NCBI GenBank assembly: GCA_041394725.1
Contig: JAWKHR010000028.1
Coordinates: 1 to 64,000, forward strand
Reading direction: 5' to 3'
DNA: 64,000 nucleotides
Source of the DNA: JAWKHR01 sp041394725
GTDB lineage: Bacteria; Acidobacteriota; Vicinamibacteria; Vicinamibacterales; SCN-69-37
A model generated the notes under the pieces. That model was given only the letters and a program-made list of their open reading frames with translations, had not been told where the DNA came from and searched no databases. Shown one piece after another: positions 38,835 to 47,933 of this stretch. Within the stretch, counting starts at the first letter, position 1. The number at the start of each line of letters is the position of its first letter. The translations under genes were made by a program, and so were the position numbers.

Positions 38835-41257
38835 TGCGCGTGCCACGCCTGCTTCGCGACTACAGCGATGCCGGCGCGCTGAACGGCCTGCTGGCGCCGT
38901 GGGGATTCGTCGACGACGAGACGTTCCTCACGAAGGCCGGCCACGTCGGCCTCGTGTACGGCGTGCGCGGGATCGATTGCGGGGCCCTCCCGCATCCCGA
39001 ACGCCGGACGCTGACGCATCGTTTCGAGGCCGCGCTGCGCCTGCTCGACGAACACTGCCGGCTCTACGAGTACCTGATCAAGCAGACATCGCCTCCCTTC
39101 GCCGCCGCCGCATGCGCGCAGCCAGTTGCCAACGACGCCATCCAGCGGCGCGTGGCGTATCTGAACGGTCGCCGCAACACGCTGTCGCAACTCGAGCTGT
39201 TCCTCGTGCTCCTGTACGAGTCTCCGCTTCCATCTCGGCGCAGCACCGCCCTGCGCGACTTCCGGCGCTCGCCTCGGCAGGCGCTCCGGGCATGGCTGGC
39301 TCCCTCTGAGAGTCTGAGGGTCGTCGAGGGGGAGCTGGAACGCGCCATCGCCACGCTCCACCACAAGGCTGAGGCGTTCGAGGTGCAGCTCGCCGACTTC
39401 GGTTTGCGCCGATTACCGAAGGTGCGGGCGTTCCGGTTCTTCCGTCAACTCCTGAACTACGACCCCGTCGTGGTCGACGCGGCGACACTGTCCCACGACG
39501 TCCACCTGGACTACTTCGTCGCGGATTCGCCGATCGAGTGCCACCGGGACCATCTCACCGTCGGACGCCAGGCGGTCAAGGTCCTGACAATGAAGGAGCC
39601 GCCCAGCCAGACGTTCGCGCACGTCCTGGCGGACCTGACGTGTGTTCCAGGGGAGTTCGTCGCCTGCCTCGAATGGCAGCGCACGGCTAGCGACCGGATG
39701 CGGCGGGATATCCAGACGCGACGCCGGCACTTCTTCAACAAACGCGTCTCGCTCGTGAACTATGTCACCCCTGAGACGCGGCCCGAAGAGATGCTGGTCG
39801 ACGACTCGGCCAGTGCGGTGGTACGTCAGCTCGGCGAGGCGATGACGGAGTTGGAGGCCAACGGCCACTTCTTCGGTGCCTCCTCCCTGACGCTGGCCCT
39901 CCACGGCATGGATCAGCGGGCGCTCGAGCACCAGGCCGCTGAGGCGATGAAGACGCTGGCCGTGCACGACGGCAGCCTCTTCGAGGAGAGCTACAACCTG
40001 CTGAACGCCTGGCTCGGCATGGTTCCGGGCAACAGCGCGTTCAACGTCCGTCGGGTGGCCCTTCTCGAGACGAACCTCGCCGACCTGAGCTTCCTCTTCG
40101 CTCCAGATCCCGGCGAGCCGATCAGTCCACACCTTCAGAAAGAAGCCTTGGCGATCTTTGAAACGCCTGCCGGCACGCCGTACGCGTTCAACCCGCACGT
40201 GCAGGACGTCGGCCACACTCTCGTCCTCGGTGCGACCGGCAGCGGCAAGAGCTTTCTCCTGAACTTCCTCGTCACGCACGCACAGAAATATGACCCGGTG
40301 ACGGTCATCCTCGATCTCGGCCACAGTTACCGCAAGCTCGCGACACTGCTGCACGGGCAGTACCTCGAAGTGGGGCTGAGACACGACTCCGTGACCATCA
40401 ATCCCTTCGCGCTGGAGCCGTCATCGGAGCACCTGCACTTCCTCCATGCGTTCGTGCGCGTCCTGCTGGAGGGAAACGACAACTATCGGCTGAGCGATCT
40501 CGAAGACCGTGAGGTGTACGAGGCGATCGAGAACCTCTACGTCCTCGACCGCACGCAGCGGCGGCTCTTCACGCTCGCGAACCTGCTGCCTCGTGCGTTG
40601 TCCGCCCGTCTCCACAAGTGGGTCGATGGCGGACGCTACGCGTCGCTCTTCGACAACGTCGAGGACACGTTGACCGTCAATCGCCTGCAGGTGTTCGACT
40701 TCGAGGCGATGCGCGCCTATCCCGTCCTGCTCGAACCCCTGCTGTTCTACGTGCTGCACCGTGTCACGGCCCGCATCATGGAGCCAGCAGAAGCGGCCAC
40801 GCTGAAGCTGTGCGTGATGGACGAGGCGTGGCGGTTCATCCAGCATCCAACGCTCCGCGCCTATGTCCAGGAGGCGCTCAAGACCTGGCGCAAGCGCAAC
40901 GCGATGATGATGCTGGCCACCCAGGCAGCCGACGACTTCGCGTCCGCGGACCTGCTCCGCACCGTGGTCGAGAGCTGCCCGACGAAACTGCTGCTCGCGA
41001 ATCCCTCGCTCGACACGAAGCAGTTCGTGGATCTGTTCCACCTGAACTCGATGGAAGTGGAGCTGCTGACGGGCCTTGTGCCGCGGCAGCAGCTCCTGCT
41101 CAAGCGGCCGTCGCTGGCGAAAGTCCTCTCGCTGAACGTGGATCCGAAGAGCTACTGGATCTACACCAACACTCCTGTCGATAACGAGCGCGTGGCGGCC
41201 ATCTTTCGGGAATGCGGTTTCGACGCGGGGCTCGCCCGCCTCGCAGAGTCGGCCTGA
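38834..41257 (+). CDS. virB4: VirB4/TrbE conjugation ATPase
   Basis: 807 aa. Walker A in LGATGSGKSFLLNF at residues about 464-477 and Walker B in LCVMDEAWRFI at about 659; the CagE/TrbE N-terminal region precedes them (HFFNKRVSLVNYVTPETRP, MVPGNSAFNVRR). It powers pilus assembly and transfer. Full family length, no disruption. The ATG overlaps virB3 by 1 bp with the TGA; a GTG one codon earlier is the alternative. Confidence 0.95.
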   Translation: MRVPRLLRDYSDAGALNGLLAPWGFVDDETFLTKAGHVGLVYGVRGIDCGALPHPERRTLTHRFEAALRLLDEHCRLYEYLIKQTSPPFAAAACAQPVANDAIQRRVAYLNGRRNTLSQLELFLVLLYESPLPSRRSTALRDFRRSPRQALRAWLAPSESLRVVEGELERAIATLHHKAEAFEVQLADFGLRRLPKVRAFRFFRQLLNYDPVVVDAATLSHDVHLDYFVADSPIECHRDHLTVGRQAVKVLTMKEPPSQTFAHVLADLTCVPGEFVACLEWQRTASDRMRRDIQTRRRHFFNKRVSLVNYVTPETRPEEMLVDDSASAVVRQLGEAMTELEANGHFFGASSLTLALHGMDQRALEHQAAEAMKTLAVHDGSLFEESYNLLNAWLGMVPGNSAFNVRRVALLETNLADLSFLFAPDPGEPISPHLQKEALAIFETPAGTPYAFNPHVQDVGHTLVLGATGSGKSFLLNFLVTHAQKYDPVTVILDLGHSYRKLATLLHGQYLEVGLRHDSVTINPFALEPSSEHLHFLHAFVRVLLEGNDNYRLSDLEDREVYEAIENLYVLDRTQRRLFTLANLLPRALSARLHKWVDGGRYASLFDNVEDTLTVNRLQVFDFEAMRAYPVLLEPLLFYVLHRVTARIMEPAEAATLKLCVMDEAWRFIQHPTLRAYVQEALKTWRKRNAMMMLATQAADDFASADLLRTVVESCPTKLLLANPSLDTKQFVDLFHLNSMEVELLTGLVPRQQLLLKRPSLAKVLSLNVDPKSYWIYTNTPVDNERVAAIFRECGFDAGLARLAESA

Positions 41258-41271
41258 TCGGAGGTGTACGA

Positions 41272-42054
41272 ATGGCTCGTCGTGCGCGCGCGCCGCTGTG
41301 GACGGCGCTGATCCTGCTCTCCCTGTCCGTGCCCGCCAGCAGCCAGACGTCTGGCATTCGGGAGGTGGCGGCCTCCGAGCGAAGTCTCATCGAGCTCCAG
41401 ACACGCCTCCGGTACACGACGATGATCGTGCTGCCGGACAGCGAAGAGATCCTCGACATCATCTGCGGGGACCGCGACTTCTGGGTGATCAGCGCCACGC
41501 AGAACATCGCCCACGTCAAGCCGGCGAAGGCGGGGGCCGAGACCAACCTGAACCTGGTGACGGCCAGCGGAGCCATTTATTCGTTCCTGCTGAAGGAAGG
41601 CGGTGCGCCGAACACGTCACCCGACTTGAAGGTCTACGTCGCTGGCGAGGCGACGGGGGCGACCGGGAAGCCGCGCTACTACAGCGCCGCGCAGGTCGAA
41701 GCGTTGGAAGCGCGGCTCGCCGAAGCCGAGGCCGCGATCCGCTCGGCCGAACGGCAGGCCGAGGAAACCACGGCGCAGTTCCGGCGCGAGTATCCCACCA
41801 CGCTCGATTTTGCGTACGGCTCCGCCAAGTACGAGCGTCCGTTCTTCGTCCGGGCGATGTGGCACGACGGGCAGTTCACCTACGTGAAATCAGATGCACG
41901 CGAGCTGCCCGCGCTCTACGAGATGAAGGATGGCAAGCCCGCCGTCGTCAACTTCCAGGTGCAGGACGGCACGTTCGTCGTGCCCAAGGTCCTCGAACGT
42001 GGCTACCTGGCGCTCGGGGATCAGCGGTTCTCGTTCTCGCTCCAGGAGCGGTGA
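41272..42054 (+). CDS. virB9: VirB9/TrbG-like protein
   Basis: 260 aa. Signal peptide (APLWTALILLSLSVPASS), N-terminal beta domain (LRYTTMIVLPDSEEILDIIC, FWVISATQNIAHVKPA, GAIYSFLLK) and C-terminal domain (FFVRAMWHDGQFTYVKS, FVVPKVLERGYLALGDQRFS), the CagX/VirB9 layout. It forms part of the outer-membrane core complex. A predicted coiled coil in the middle (QVEALEARLAEAEAAIRSAE) separates the domains. GGAGGTG precedes the ATG. Confidence 0.9.
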   Translation: MARRARAPLWTALILLSLSVPASSQTSGIREVAASERSLIELQTRLRYTTMIVLPDSEEILDIICGDRDFWVISATQNIAHVKPAKAGAETNLNLVTASGAIYSFLLKEGGAPNTSPDLKVYVAGEATGATGKPRYYSAAQVEALEARLAEAEAAIRSAERQAEETTAQFRREYPTTLDFAYGSAKYERPFFVRAMWHDGQFTYVKSDARELPALYEMKDGKPAVVNFQVQDGTFVVPKVLERGYLALGDQRFSFSLQER

Positions 42055-42060
42055 CAGGCG

Positions 42061-43299
42061 ATGGCCGACCAGCCAGACGCACCCGGAACGGCATCGGTCA
42101 CCGATAGGCGAGTGGCCCCTCGCGGCGTGCTGCCTCGGAACCTGCAGACGTGGCTGATGGCCGGACTGGCCGTCGGGATCGTCCTGGTCATCCTGCTGGT
42201 CGGGCAACCGAACCCGCCGACAGGCGCCTCGACGGCATCCGTCGTCCCGCAGGCACCGAACGCCGACAGGGTCCGCGACTACCAGGACCGGCTGCGCGCG
42301 TTGGAGGCCCAGGCGCTCCGCGAGCTGCAGGCCGCCGAGCAGGCGGCCAATCAGGCACCGCCGATGTACTTCGAGGAGCCCGCCCAGGCCCCGGAGGATC
42401 CCATCGCAGCCGATAGGCGTCGGCGTGAGTACGAGAGCCTGTTCGCCAGCAACGTCGCCGTCAGCAGACGGCCTGAGAACGAGCGTCCGGATGCGGGCCT
42501 CGCGAGACCGTCGAGCGGTCCTGTCGATCCAGGCATGCCGTCCGTTGACGAGGTCGCCGACGCGGTGATGCGCGCAGCGACACGAGCCGGCGGGACGACC
42601 ATCGCCGCACAGCCACCGATCGCAGTCGAGTCGTCATCGCCGGCGCAGACGGGCGACCCGTCGCAGCGGCGCACGCCGGAGGTCACCGGCCCAATCCGCG
42701 CGTCAGGAGCGCTGCATCTCCTGCTCGAAGGGACGCTGATCGACGCGGTGCTCACGAATCGGCTCGATGGCAGCATGGCCGCTCCCGTGAACCTGCTCGT
42801 GACGAATCCGATCTACTCGCACAGCGGGCACCAGATTCTGATTCCCGCTGGCGCCCGGATTCTCGGCGAGACGCGACCCGTCGTGGCGCTTGGGGAATCG
42901 CGCCTCGCCGTGGCGCTGCACCGTCTGATCCAGCCCGACGGTCGCACGTATCGGCTCGACCAGTTCATGGGGCTGAACCAGGTTGGCGACGCGGGTCTGC
43001 GGGACAAGGTGAATCACCACTATTGGTCGACCTTTGGCGCGGCTGGCGCGGTTGGACTCATCAGCGGCCTCGCCCAATGGTTCGGGACGGCCGGGCTGTC
43101 GCGTGGCGACGGCGATCGCACGATTGTCATCGCCGGCAGCGCCGCCGACGCGAGTGCACAGGCCAGCATGCAGGTGATGAACAGGTTCCTGAACCGGCTG
43201 CCTACGGTGACCATTCGCGAGGGGCACCGGGTGAAGGTCTACCTAACACGAGATCTCGAACTGCCGGCGTATCAGCGTGCCCCTGGTCCGATCCGTTGA
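42061..43299 (+). CDS. virB10: VirB10/TrbI-like protein
   Basis: 412 aa. One inner-membrane helix (LMAGLAVGIVLVILLVG), a Pro/Ala-rich periplasmic linker with a coiled-coil segment, and a C-terminal beta-barrel domain: LLLEGTLIDAVLTNRLDG, HQILIPAGARILGETR, LNQVGDAGLRDKVNHHY and IREGHRVKVYLTRDLELP. VirB10 spans both membranes and gates the channel. 6 bp after virB9. Confidence 0.92.
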   Translation: MADQPDAPGTASVTDRRVAPRGVLPRNLQTWLMAGLAVGIVLVILLVGQPNPPTGASTASVVPQAPNADRVRDYQDRLRALEAQALRELQAAEQAANQAPPMYFEEPAQAPEDPIAADRRRREYESLFASNVAVSRRPENERPDAGLARPSSGPVDPGMPSVDEVADAVMRAATRAGGTTIAAQPPIAVESSSPAQTGDPSQRRTPEVTGPIRASGALHLLLEGTLIDAVLTNRLDGSMAAPVNLLVTNPIYSHSGHQILIPAGARILGETRPVVALGESRLAVALHRLIQPDGRTYRLDQFMGLNQVGDAGLRDKVNHHYWSTFGAAGAVGLISGLAQWFGTAGLSRGDGDRTIVIAGSAADASAQASMQVMNRFLNRLPTVTIREGHRVKVYLTRDLELPAYQRAPGPIR

Positions 43300-43311
43300 C
43301 GGGAGGTGTCC

Positions 43312-44094
43312 ATGTTTCGGCGTCTCACAGTCCTCGTTGTCCTCGCCGTTGCACTGCCAATGACGACACGCGTCCATGCGCAGATCCCGGTGATCGACGT
43401 CGCCCACCTGACCCAGGCCGTCCTCATAGCTCAGCGTGCTCAGCGACACCTGGACGAGCTGCGAGCGCAGTACCGGACGATCGTCCGCATGTCCCAGGGG
43501 CTGGGCGCGATGGGGCACTACCGCGTCCCGCCTGTCGGAGTTGTCCGCCATGACGCCGGGCGATGGGCGTACGGCGGCAGCTGGCTGGCTGCGCTCAACG
43601 CTGGGGACCCGGCGGGCGCCGCGTACTTCGCATCCGCGCTCCCGCTCGAGCGCCCAGGCGCGCCAGCCCGCGGCCTGCCGGCAGCGGCGCGCCGGATGTT
43701 CGAGCGCCAGTACGCCACCATCGAGGTCAGCGATTCCGTCGCGATGATGGCGGGCCATCAGGTCGGCGCGCTGCGCGGGTATCAGGATCGGCTGCAGAGC
43801 GCCGTCCGCGACTTCGAGTCAGATGTGCTGAACGGACTGCTCCGGTACCACGAGATGACCGCGATCCTCGACAAGATCGCCGGAGGTGAACTGCTCGCGC
43901 GCCGTCAGGACATGGCCACCAACCAGTTGCTGTCGCACGCGCTGGAGCAACTGCTGGCGCGGGGCAAGCGGCAACGCGACACGGAGGCGGCCACCATGAA
44001 CATGCAACTCGTCACCTGGCGTGACGGCCGTGCGGCGAACGACGCGTTCGTTGCCGGTACGGGCGACGCGCTGAGAACGTGGCGCCAGCCTTGA
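43312..44094 (+). CDS. VirB5/TrbJ-like exported protein (copy A)
   Basis: 260 aa. Signal peptide (RRLTVLVVLAVALPMTTRVH, AQIPVID), then a mainly helical protein: QAVLIAQRAQRHLDELRAQY and a C-terminal TMNMQLVTWRDGRAAND, GDALRTWRQP. Position and helical character match the TrbJ/VirB5 minor pilin. The C-terminal 30 residues closely match the next protein (GDALRSWRQP), showing a tandem duplication. Confidence 0.8.
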   Translation: MFRRLTVLVVLAVALPMTTRVHAQIPVIDVAHLTQAVLIAQRAQRHLDELRAQYRTIVRMSQGLGAMGHYRVPPVGVVRHDAGRWAYGGSWLAALNAGDPAGAAYFASALPLERPGAPARGLPAAARRMFERQYATIEVSDSVAMMAGHQVGALRGYQDRLQSAVRDFESDVLNGLLRYHEMTAILDKIAGGELLARRQDMATNQLLSHALEQLLARGKRQRDTEAATMNMQLVTWRDGRAANDAFVAGTGDALRTWRQP

Positions 44095-44110
44095 GGAAGG
44101 AGGAACCCCG

Positions 44111-44902
44111 ATGCGTCGCTTGTGCCTTTCACTCGTCCTGGTTCTCGCCGCGGTAACCGGCGCTCACGCCCAGATCGGCGTGACCGACGTGGCGGTCACC
44201 GCCCGAAGCCGCCTGACGGCCATCCTGCAGGAATACCTGCACCTGCTGCAGCAGGATCAGCACAGCCAGTTGCGCCGCATGGCGCAGCGCCTGAGCATGT
44301 TCACGGACCTCCGGAAGTACCGCGTGCCGGAACCGCCGCGCTGGCGCACGCACGATTGGGAGAATCCGGAGGTTTTCTACTTCTCACGTCCGTATCACGC
44401 CGCGCTCAACTACGGCGACGCGGCGGGCTCAGGCTACCTGGGAATCAGCCATCCGGTCCTTCCAGCCGGTCCCGCATTGAGCCGACTGCCGGGCCAGGCA
44501 CGCCGCGCGATGATGGCGAGGCTCGCGACCATCGACGCGTCGGATGCCGCCATCATCGCCGCGACTCACCAGAGCGGCCTGACGCGGTTCAACGGCCGCC
44601 GCGAACTGCAGGCCATCGATGGTCTGGAGCGGGACGTGACGAACGGAACCTTGGAGCAGAGCGCTACCGCGGTGCTCGACAAGATCAGCGGCGCCGTGCT
44701 GATCGGCGCCCGGCAGCGAGAGGCCCGCGGACGGCTTCTCACCGGGGTCGTGGAGCAACTGCTCATCGAGAACAAGCGAGCCCGTGATGCCGACACGTCG
44801 GCCATGAACATGCTCCTCGTCACATGGCGCGCGCGCGACGCGGCAAACGAAGCGATGGTGGTCGGATCGGGTGACGCCCTCAGGAGCTGGCGGCAGCCGT
44901 AG
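44111..44902 (+). CDS. VirB5/TrbJ-like exported protein (copy B)
   Basis: 263 aa. Signal peptide (RRLCLSLVLVLAAVTGAHA), helical body (QEYLHLLQQDQHSQLRRMAQ) and C-terminal MNMLLVTWRARDAANEA, GDALRSWRQP. Paralogue of the preceding protein with shared architecture but low overall identity, so the duplication is old. Two minor pilins might form a heteromer or adapt host range (inference). Confidence 0.8.
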   Translation: MRRLCLSLVLVLAAVTGAHAQIGVTDVAVTARSRLTAILQEYLHLLQQDQHSQLRRMAQRLSMFTDLRKYRVPEPPRWRTHDWENPEVFYFSRPYHAALNYGDAAGSGYLGISHPVLPAGPALSRLPGQARRAMMARLATIDASDAAIIAATHQSGLTRFNGRRELQAIDGLERDVTNGTLEQSATAVLDKISGAVLIGARQREARGRLLTGVVEQLLIENKRARDADTSAMNMLLVTWRARDAANEAMVVGSGDALRSWRQP

Positions 44903-44927
44903 AAGACGCAAGCCGCGGAGACGCACG

Positions 44928-45782
44928 ATGCCCAACCAGCCGTCGCTCAATCTGATCCCCACCGTTCAACAGGCGATCGGGAACCTGCTGCTGACGTACG
45001 AGCCGGAGTTCATCCGGTTCGGGTTTCAGATGTTCATGGCGTTCGCGACGATCATCATCGTCTGGCAGGGCATCCGGATGATGTTCTCGCACGACGGCCT
45101 CGGCGAGCAGATGTTCGACTTCGCCAAGCTGCTCCTGTTCGTCTCCTTCGGCTACGCCCTCATCACGTTCTACGAGGCCCCGCTGCCTGGCATCGGCGTC
45201 TCGTTCAGCAACCTGATCACCGACCAGGCACACCACTTCCAGTCCATCCTCGAAGCGCGCGCCTTCGACAATATCTACCGGCACCTGGACGAGCTCGCCG
45301 ACCACTTCATGCAGCCGGACGCGTGGTCGATTCTGGCGAACCTCATCTATTGGACCGTCCTGCTGCTCGTCGCGCTCGCCAAGGGCATTTCGTTGGCCGT
45401 GATCGCTTTTGGCCTGATTGCCAGCGCGGTCTGTGCCCTGCTGGGGCCGATCTTCGTGCCGTTCTTCATCGTCCCGAAGCTCGACTGGCTGTTCTGGGGC
45501 TGGCTCAAGGCGTTCATCCAGTATTCGTTCATCCCCGTTGTGGCGGTCGCCTTCCTGATGATCTTCGAGCAGTTCGTCTTCCGCTACGTGACGACCTTGC
45601 CACCGATGATCACCCAGGCAGAATATGGGGTGTACGCGCTCCAGGCCGTTGCTGTGGTTGGGACATTCGTCATCGGCATGCTGCTCGTCCCCATGCTGAC
45701 GAACCATATCTTCACGGGTGGTGCCGGCGGAAGCGTCCTGTCCCCACGAATCGCCGTCGGCCGCGCGCTCGGCCGTCGATAG
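44928..45782 (+). CDS. virB6: VirB6/TrbL-like membrane protein
   Basis: 284 aa with about six helices: FGFQMFMAFATIIIVWQGI, LLLFVSFGYALITFY, ILANLIYWTVLLLVALAKG, IAFGLIASAVCALLGPIFVP, FIPVVAVAFLMIFEQF and GTFVIGMLLVPML. Topology and position fit VirB6/TrbL, the polytopic channel subunit. ATG at 44928. Followed by a 55-aa gene 9 bp away. Confidence 0.88.
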   Translation: MPNQPSLNLIPTVQQAIGNLLLTYEPEFIRFGFQMFMAFATIIIVWQGIRMMFSHDGLGEQMFDFAKLLLFVSFGYALITFYEAPLPGIGVSFSNLITDQAHHFQSILEARAFDNIYRHLDELADHFMQPDAWSILANLIYWTVLLLVALAKGISLAVIAFGLIASAVCALLGPIFVPFFIVPKLDWLFWGWLKAFIQYSFIPVVAVAFLMIFEQFVFRYVTTLPPMITQAEYGVYALQAVAVVGTFVIGMLLVPMLTNHIFTGGAGGSVLSPRIAVGRALGRR

Positions 45783-45791
45783 GAAGGAAAC

Positions 45792-45959
45792 ATGGCTCGT
45801 CAATGGGATGACCCGGCCCAGACCGACCGCGAGGAAACGGCTTCTCCGGAGCTGACGCGGCTGCTCTTCATCGCGATCGGCGTGGCGATGCTGATCGGCC
45901 TCGTGTGCGGCGTCGTGTGGACGGCCTACCACCTCTTGAAGGGCTACTTCGGCGGGTAA
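45792..45959 (+). CDS. 55-aa membrane peptide in the T4SS operon
   Basis: MARQWDDPAQTDREETASPE, then a helix (LLFIAIGVAMLIGLVCGVVW) and TAYHLLKGYFGG. AGGAAGG upstream of the ATG; fits tightly between virB6 and virB8. No lipobox, so it is not a typical VirB7. Probably a small structural or assembly factor of the T4SS; no family recognised. Confidence 0.62.
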   Translation: MARQWDDPAQTDREETASPELTRLLFIAIGVAMLIGLVCGVVWTAYHLLKGYFGG

Positions 45960-45972
45960 GGGGGAGCACACG

Positions 45973-46674
45973 ATGCCAGCGACCGTCGGCGACATCGCTC
46001 CGAAGTCCCTAGAGAGTGCCAAGCGGCAGTTCGTGGAGGTGTACGGCTCGGCCCTGGTGCTCAACACCTACCTGAAGATCGCGCTCGTCCTCGTGTCGCT
46101 GGTGGCGCTTGGTCTCGTCGGGCTCAACGTCTACACGACGACGCGATACGCGCAGGTCAAGCCGCTGGTCATCAGGATTGACGAGGTCGGTCGCGCCGAG
46201 GCGGTGCAGTACGACGCCACGCGGTACGCGCCGCAGCCGCCGGAGCTGCGCTACTTCCTCACGCAGTTCGTCGTGAAGCACTTCAGTCGGATTCGGGCCA
46301 ACGTGCAGCGCGAGTATCCGGACTCACTGCTGTTCATGGAGCCGGCGCTGGCCGATGCGACGATCGCCCAGAACGACCAGAGCCGCGCGCTCGAGACGTT
46401 TCTCACGACCCCTTCGGCCGACGAGATCGACGTCGTCGTCCAGAACGTCAGCCTGAGCGAGTTGACGACGGTGCCCTACAAGGCCACGGTCGCCTTTCAG
46501 AAGGTCTTCTATGCGCCTGGTACGCGGCACGAGCGGACGCGAGAGACGTACGTGGCGCAGATCGATTTCTCGCTCCGGGATCGCGTGCCCAACGAGTTCG
46601 TCCGAGTGAATCCGCTCGGGCTCCAGATTGCCTACTTTCGGGTTGACCAGGCATTCCAGGAGACGCGGCAGTGA
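45973..46674 (+). CDS. virB8: VirB8/TrbF-like protein
   Basis: 233 aa. A short cytoplasmic head, one helix (IALVLVSLVALGLVGLNVY) and a periplasmic NTF2-like domain (RYFLTQFVVKHFSRIRANVQ, ARETYVAQ-type strand TRETYVAQIDFSLRDRVP, NPLGLQIAYFRVDQAF). This is the VirB8/TrbF inner-membrane assembly subunit. Its stop overlaps the next gene (GTGA). Confidence 0.9.
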   Translation: MPATVGDIAPKSLESAKRQFVEVYGSALVLNTYLKIALVLVSLVALGLVGLNVYTTTRYAQVKPLVIRIDEVGRAEAVQYDATRYAPQPPELRYFLTQFVVKHFSRIRANVQREYPDSLLFMEPALADATIAQNDQSRALETFLTTPSADEIDVVVQNVSLSELTTVPYKATVAFQKVFYAPGTRHERTRETYVAQIDFSLRDRVPNEFVRVNPLGLQIAYFRVDQAFQETRQ

Positions 46675-46964
46675 TCGCCAATGCCGCGTTCCTGGCCGCG
46701 CTCGTCGTCTTTCTGCTGGCCGCATGGCTGGCGGGCGAGCTCACGTTCCTCGCCCCATACAAGGCCACCTTGTTCCAGCGTCATGCCGAGGTCCTCGGCG
46801 CTGGAACCCTGCTGCTGTTCCTGAACCTCTGCGCACTGTTCTACGGCATCTCCCGCTGGCTCTTCCTCCGCGATGCAGGTCGGAAGCTCACGCATGTGGA
46901 CCGTCAGCTCGGCACCGCCGACACCGTCCACGAGGACCTGAGGCCGTACCTGAATCGAAGGTGA
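46671..46964 (+). CDS. 97-aa membrane protein of the T4SS operon
   Basis: Two helices (FLAALVVFLLAAWLAGELTF and LGAGTLLLFLNLCALFYGIS), then a charged tail (DAGRKLTHVDRQLGTADTV). GTG start overlapping the virB8 stop (GTGA). No named family; its place between virB8 and the winged-helix gene is consistent with a T4SS accessory. Confidence 0.7.
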   Translation: MIANAAFLAALVVFLLAAWLAGELTFLAPYKATLFQRHAEVLGAGTLLLFLNLCALFYGISRWLFLRDAGRKLTHVDRQLGTADTVHEDLRPYLNRR

Positions 46965-46973
46965 GGAGATGCC

Positions 46974-47933
46974 ATGTGGGACCACGTTGACCCTCGATCG
47001 AGTGAGTCACGCAGTCGACCGAGCCCCGGTCGCGGAGGGGGCACCTCAACGGACTCCAGGAGCCGTTCGGGCCGCGATCCCAGAGACGCGTTCACCGAGG
47101 GGCTGGACCTCCCGCGCGGCCGGGCGCGTGAGGCGGTGTCGCTCGGCGACGAGACGTTCAAACTCCGCGGCTCTGAGGTCCGGGCACTCGCGACGATCGG
47201 TGCCTTCCGGGTCGTGCCCGTGGACGACATTCGCGACGACGGTGGCCGCTCTGGAGACGTCTGGCACGGGGACATCGAACGCCTGCGGACGAACGGCCTG
47301 ATTCGTACCGTGGCGCCGCTCGACCGCCACGAGCGCGCGACGATCGTCACCCTCACGGACAAGGGACGAGAGTTGCTGGAGGCACACCGCCATCCTCGCC
47401 ATGAGCACTTACAGGCGTTCCATGCGGACGTCCTGCGGCCTCGCGAACTCGAGCACGACGCCCAGGTCTATCGCGCGTTCGAGCGTGCCCTGGCGCGCCA
47501 CGCGGACCGCGATGCGCGGCTGCTGCGAGTCGTGCTCGAGCACGACTTGAAGCGTGAATATCAGCGCTTCCTGCAGGAGCCGAACCGCGGTCGGTCGGAT
47601 GCCGATGGTCGCGTCCGTCGAACGGAGCGCGAGGTCAGGGAGTGGGCGCTCGAGCACGAGCTGTCCGTGCGTGACGGGCACGTGCAGTTTCCCGATCTCC
47701 GCCTCGAATTGGAGCGGTCGGGCGGCCGCCGCGAGGTCGAGGACATCGAGGTCACAACGCTGCACTATCGCGGTCTTCACGCATCGAGCAAGGCAAGCGC
47801 CGGCTTCACGCGGTATCGGTCAGCAGCCGGCCGGGTCGGTGGCCGGTCGAGCCGCCGCGCCGGCAGTCGCGGAGGGCACAGCGGCGGTCGTCGATCTCCG
47901 GATCCACACCTTGCCGAGGAGTTTCTCCAGTGA
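46974..47933 (+). CDS. Winged-helix-like protein, possible mobilisation accessory
   Basis: 319 aa. Polar Arg/Ser-rich head, then a MarR-like winged helix: FKLRGSEVRALATIGAFRVV, IERLRTNGLIRTV and TIVTLTDKGRELLEAH. The middle is charged and helical (LLRVVLEHDLKREYQRFLQE), and the tail is Arg/Gly/Ser-rich. It could bind DNA near the transfer origin or regulate the operon. RBS GAGGAG before the ATG. Overlaps the next gene by GTGA. Confidence 0.62.
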   Translation: MWDHVDPRSSESRSRPSPGRGGGTSTDSRSRSGRDPRDAFTEGLDLPRGRAREAVSLGDETFKLRGSEVRALATIGAFRVVPVDDIRDDGGRSGDVWHGDIERLRTNGLIRTVAPLDRHERATIVTLTDKGRELLEAHRHPRHEHLQAFHADVLRPRELEHDAQVYRAFERALARHADRDARLLRVVLEHDLKREYQRFLQEPNRGRSDADGRVRRTEREVREWALEHELSVRDGHVQFPDLRLELERSGGRREVEDIEVTTLHYRGLHASSKASAGFTRYRSAAGRVGGRSSRRAGSRGGHSGGRRSPDPHLAEEFLQ

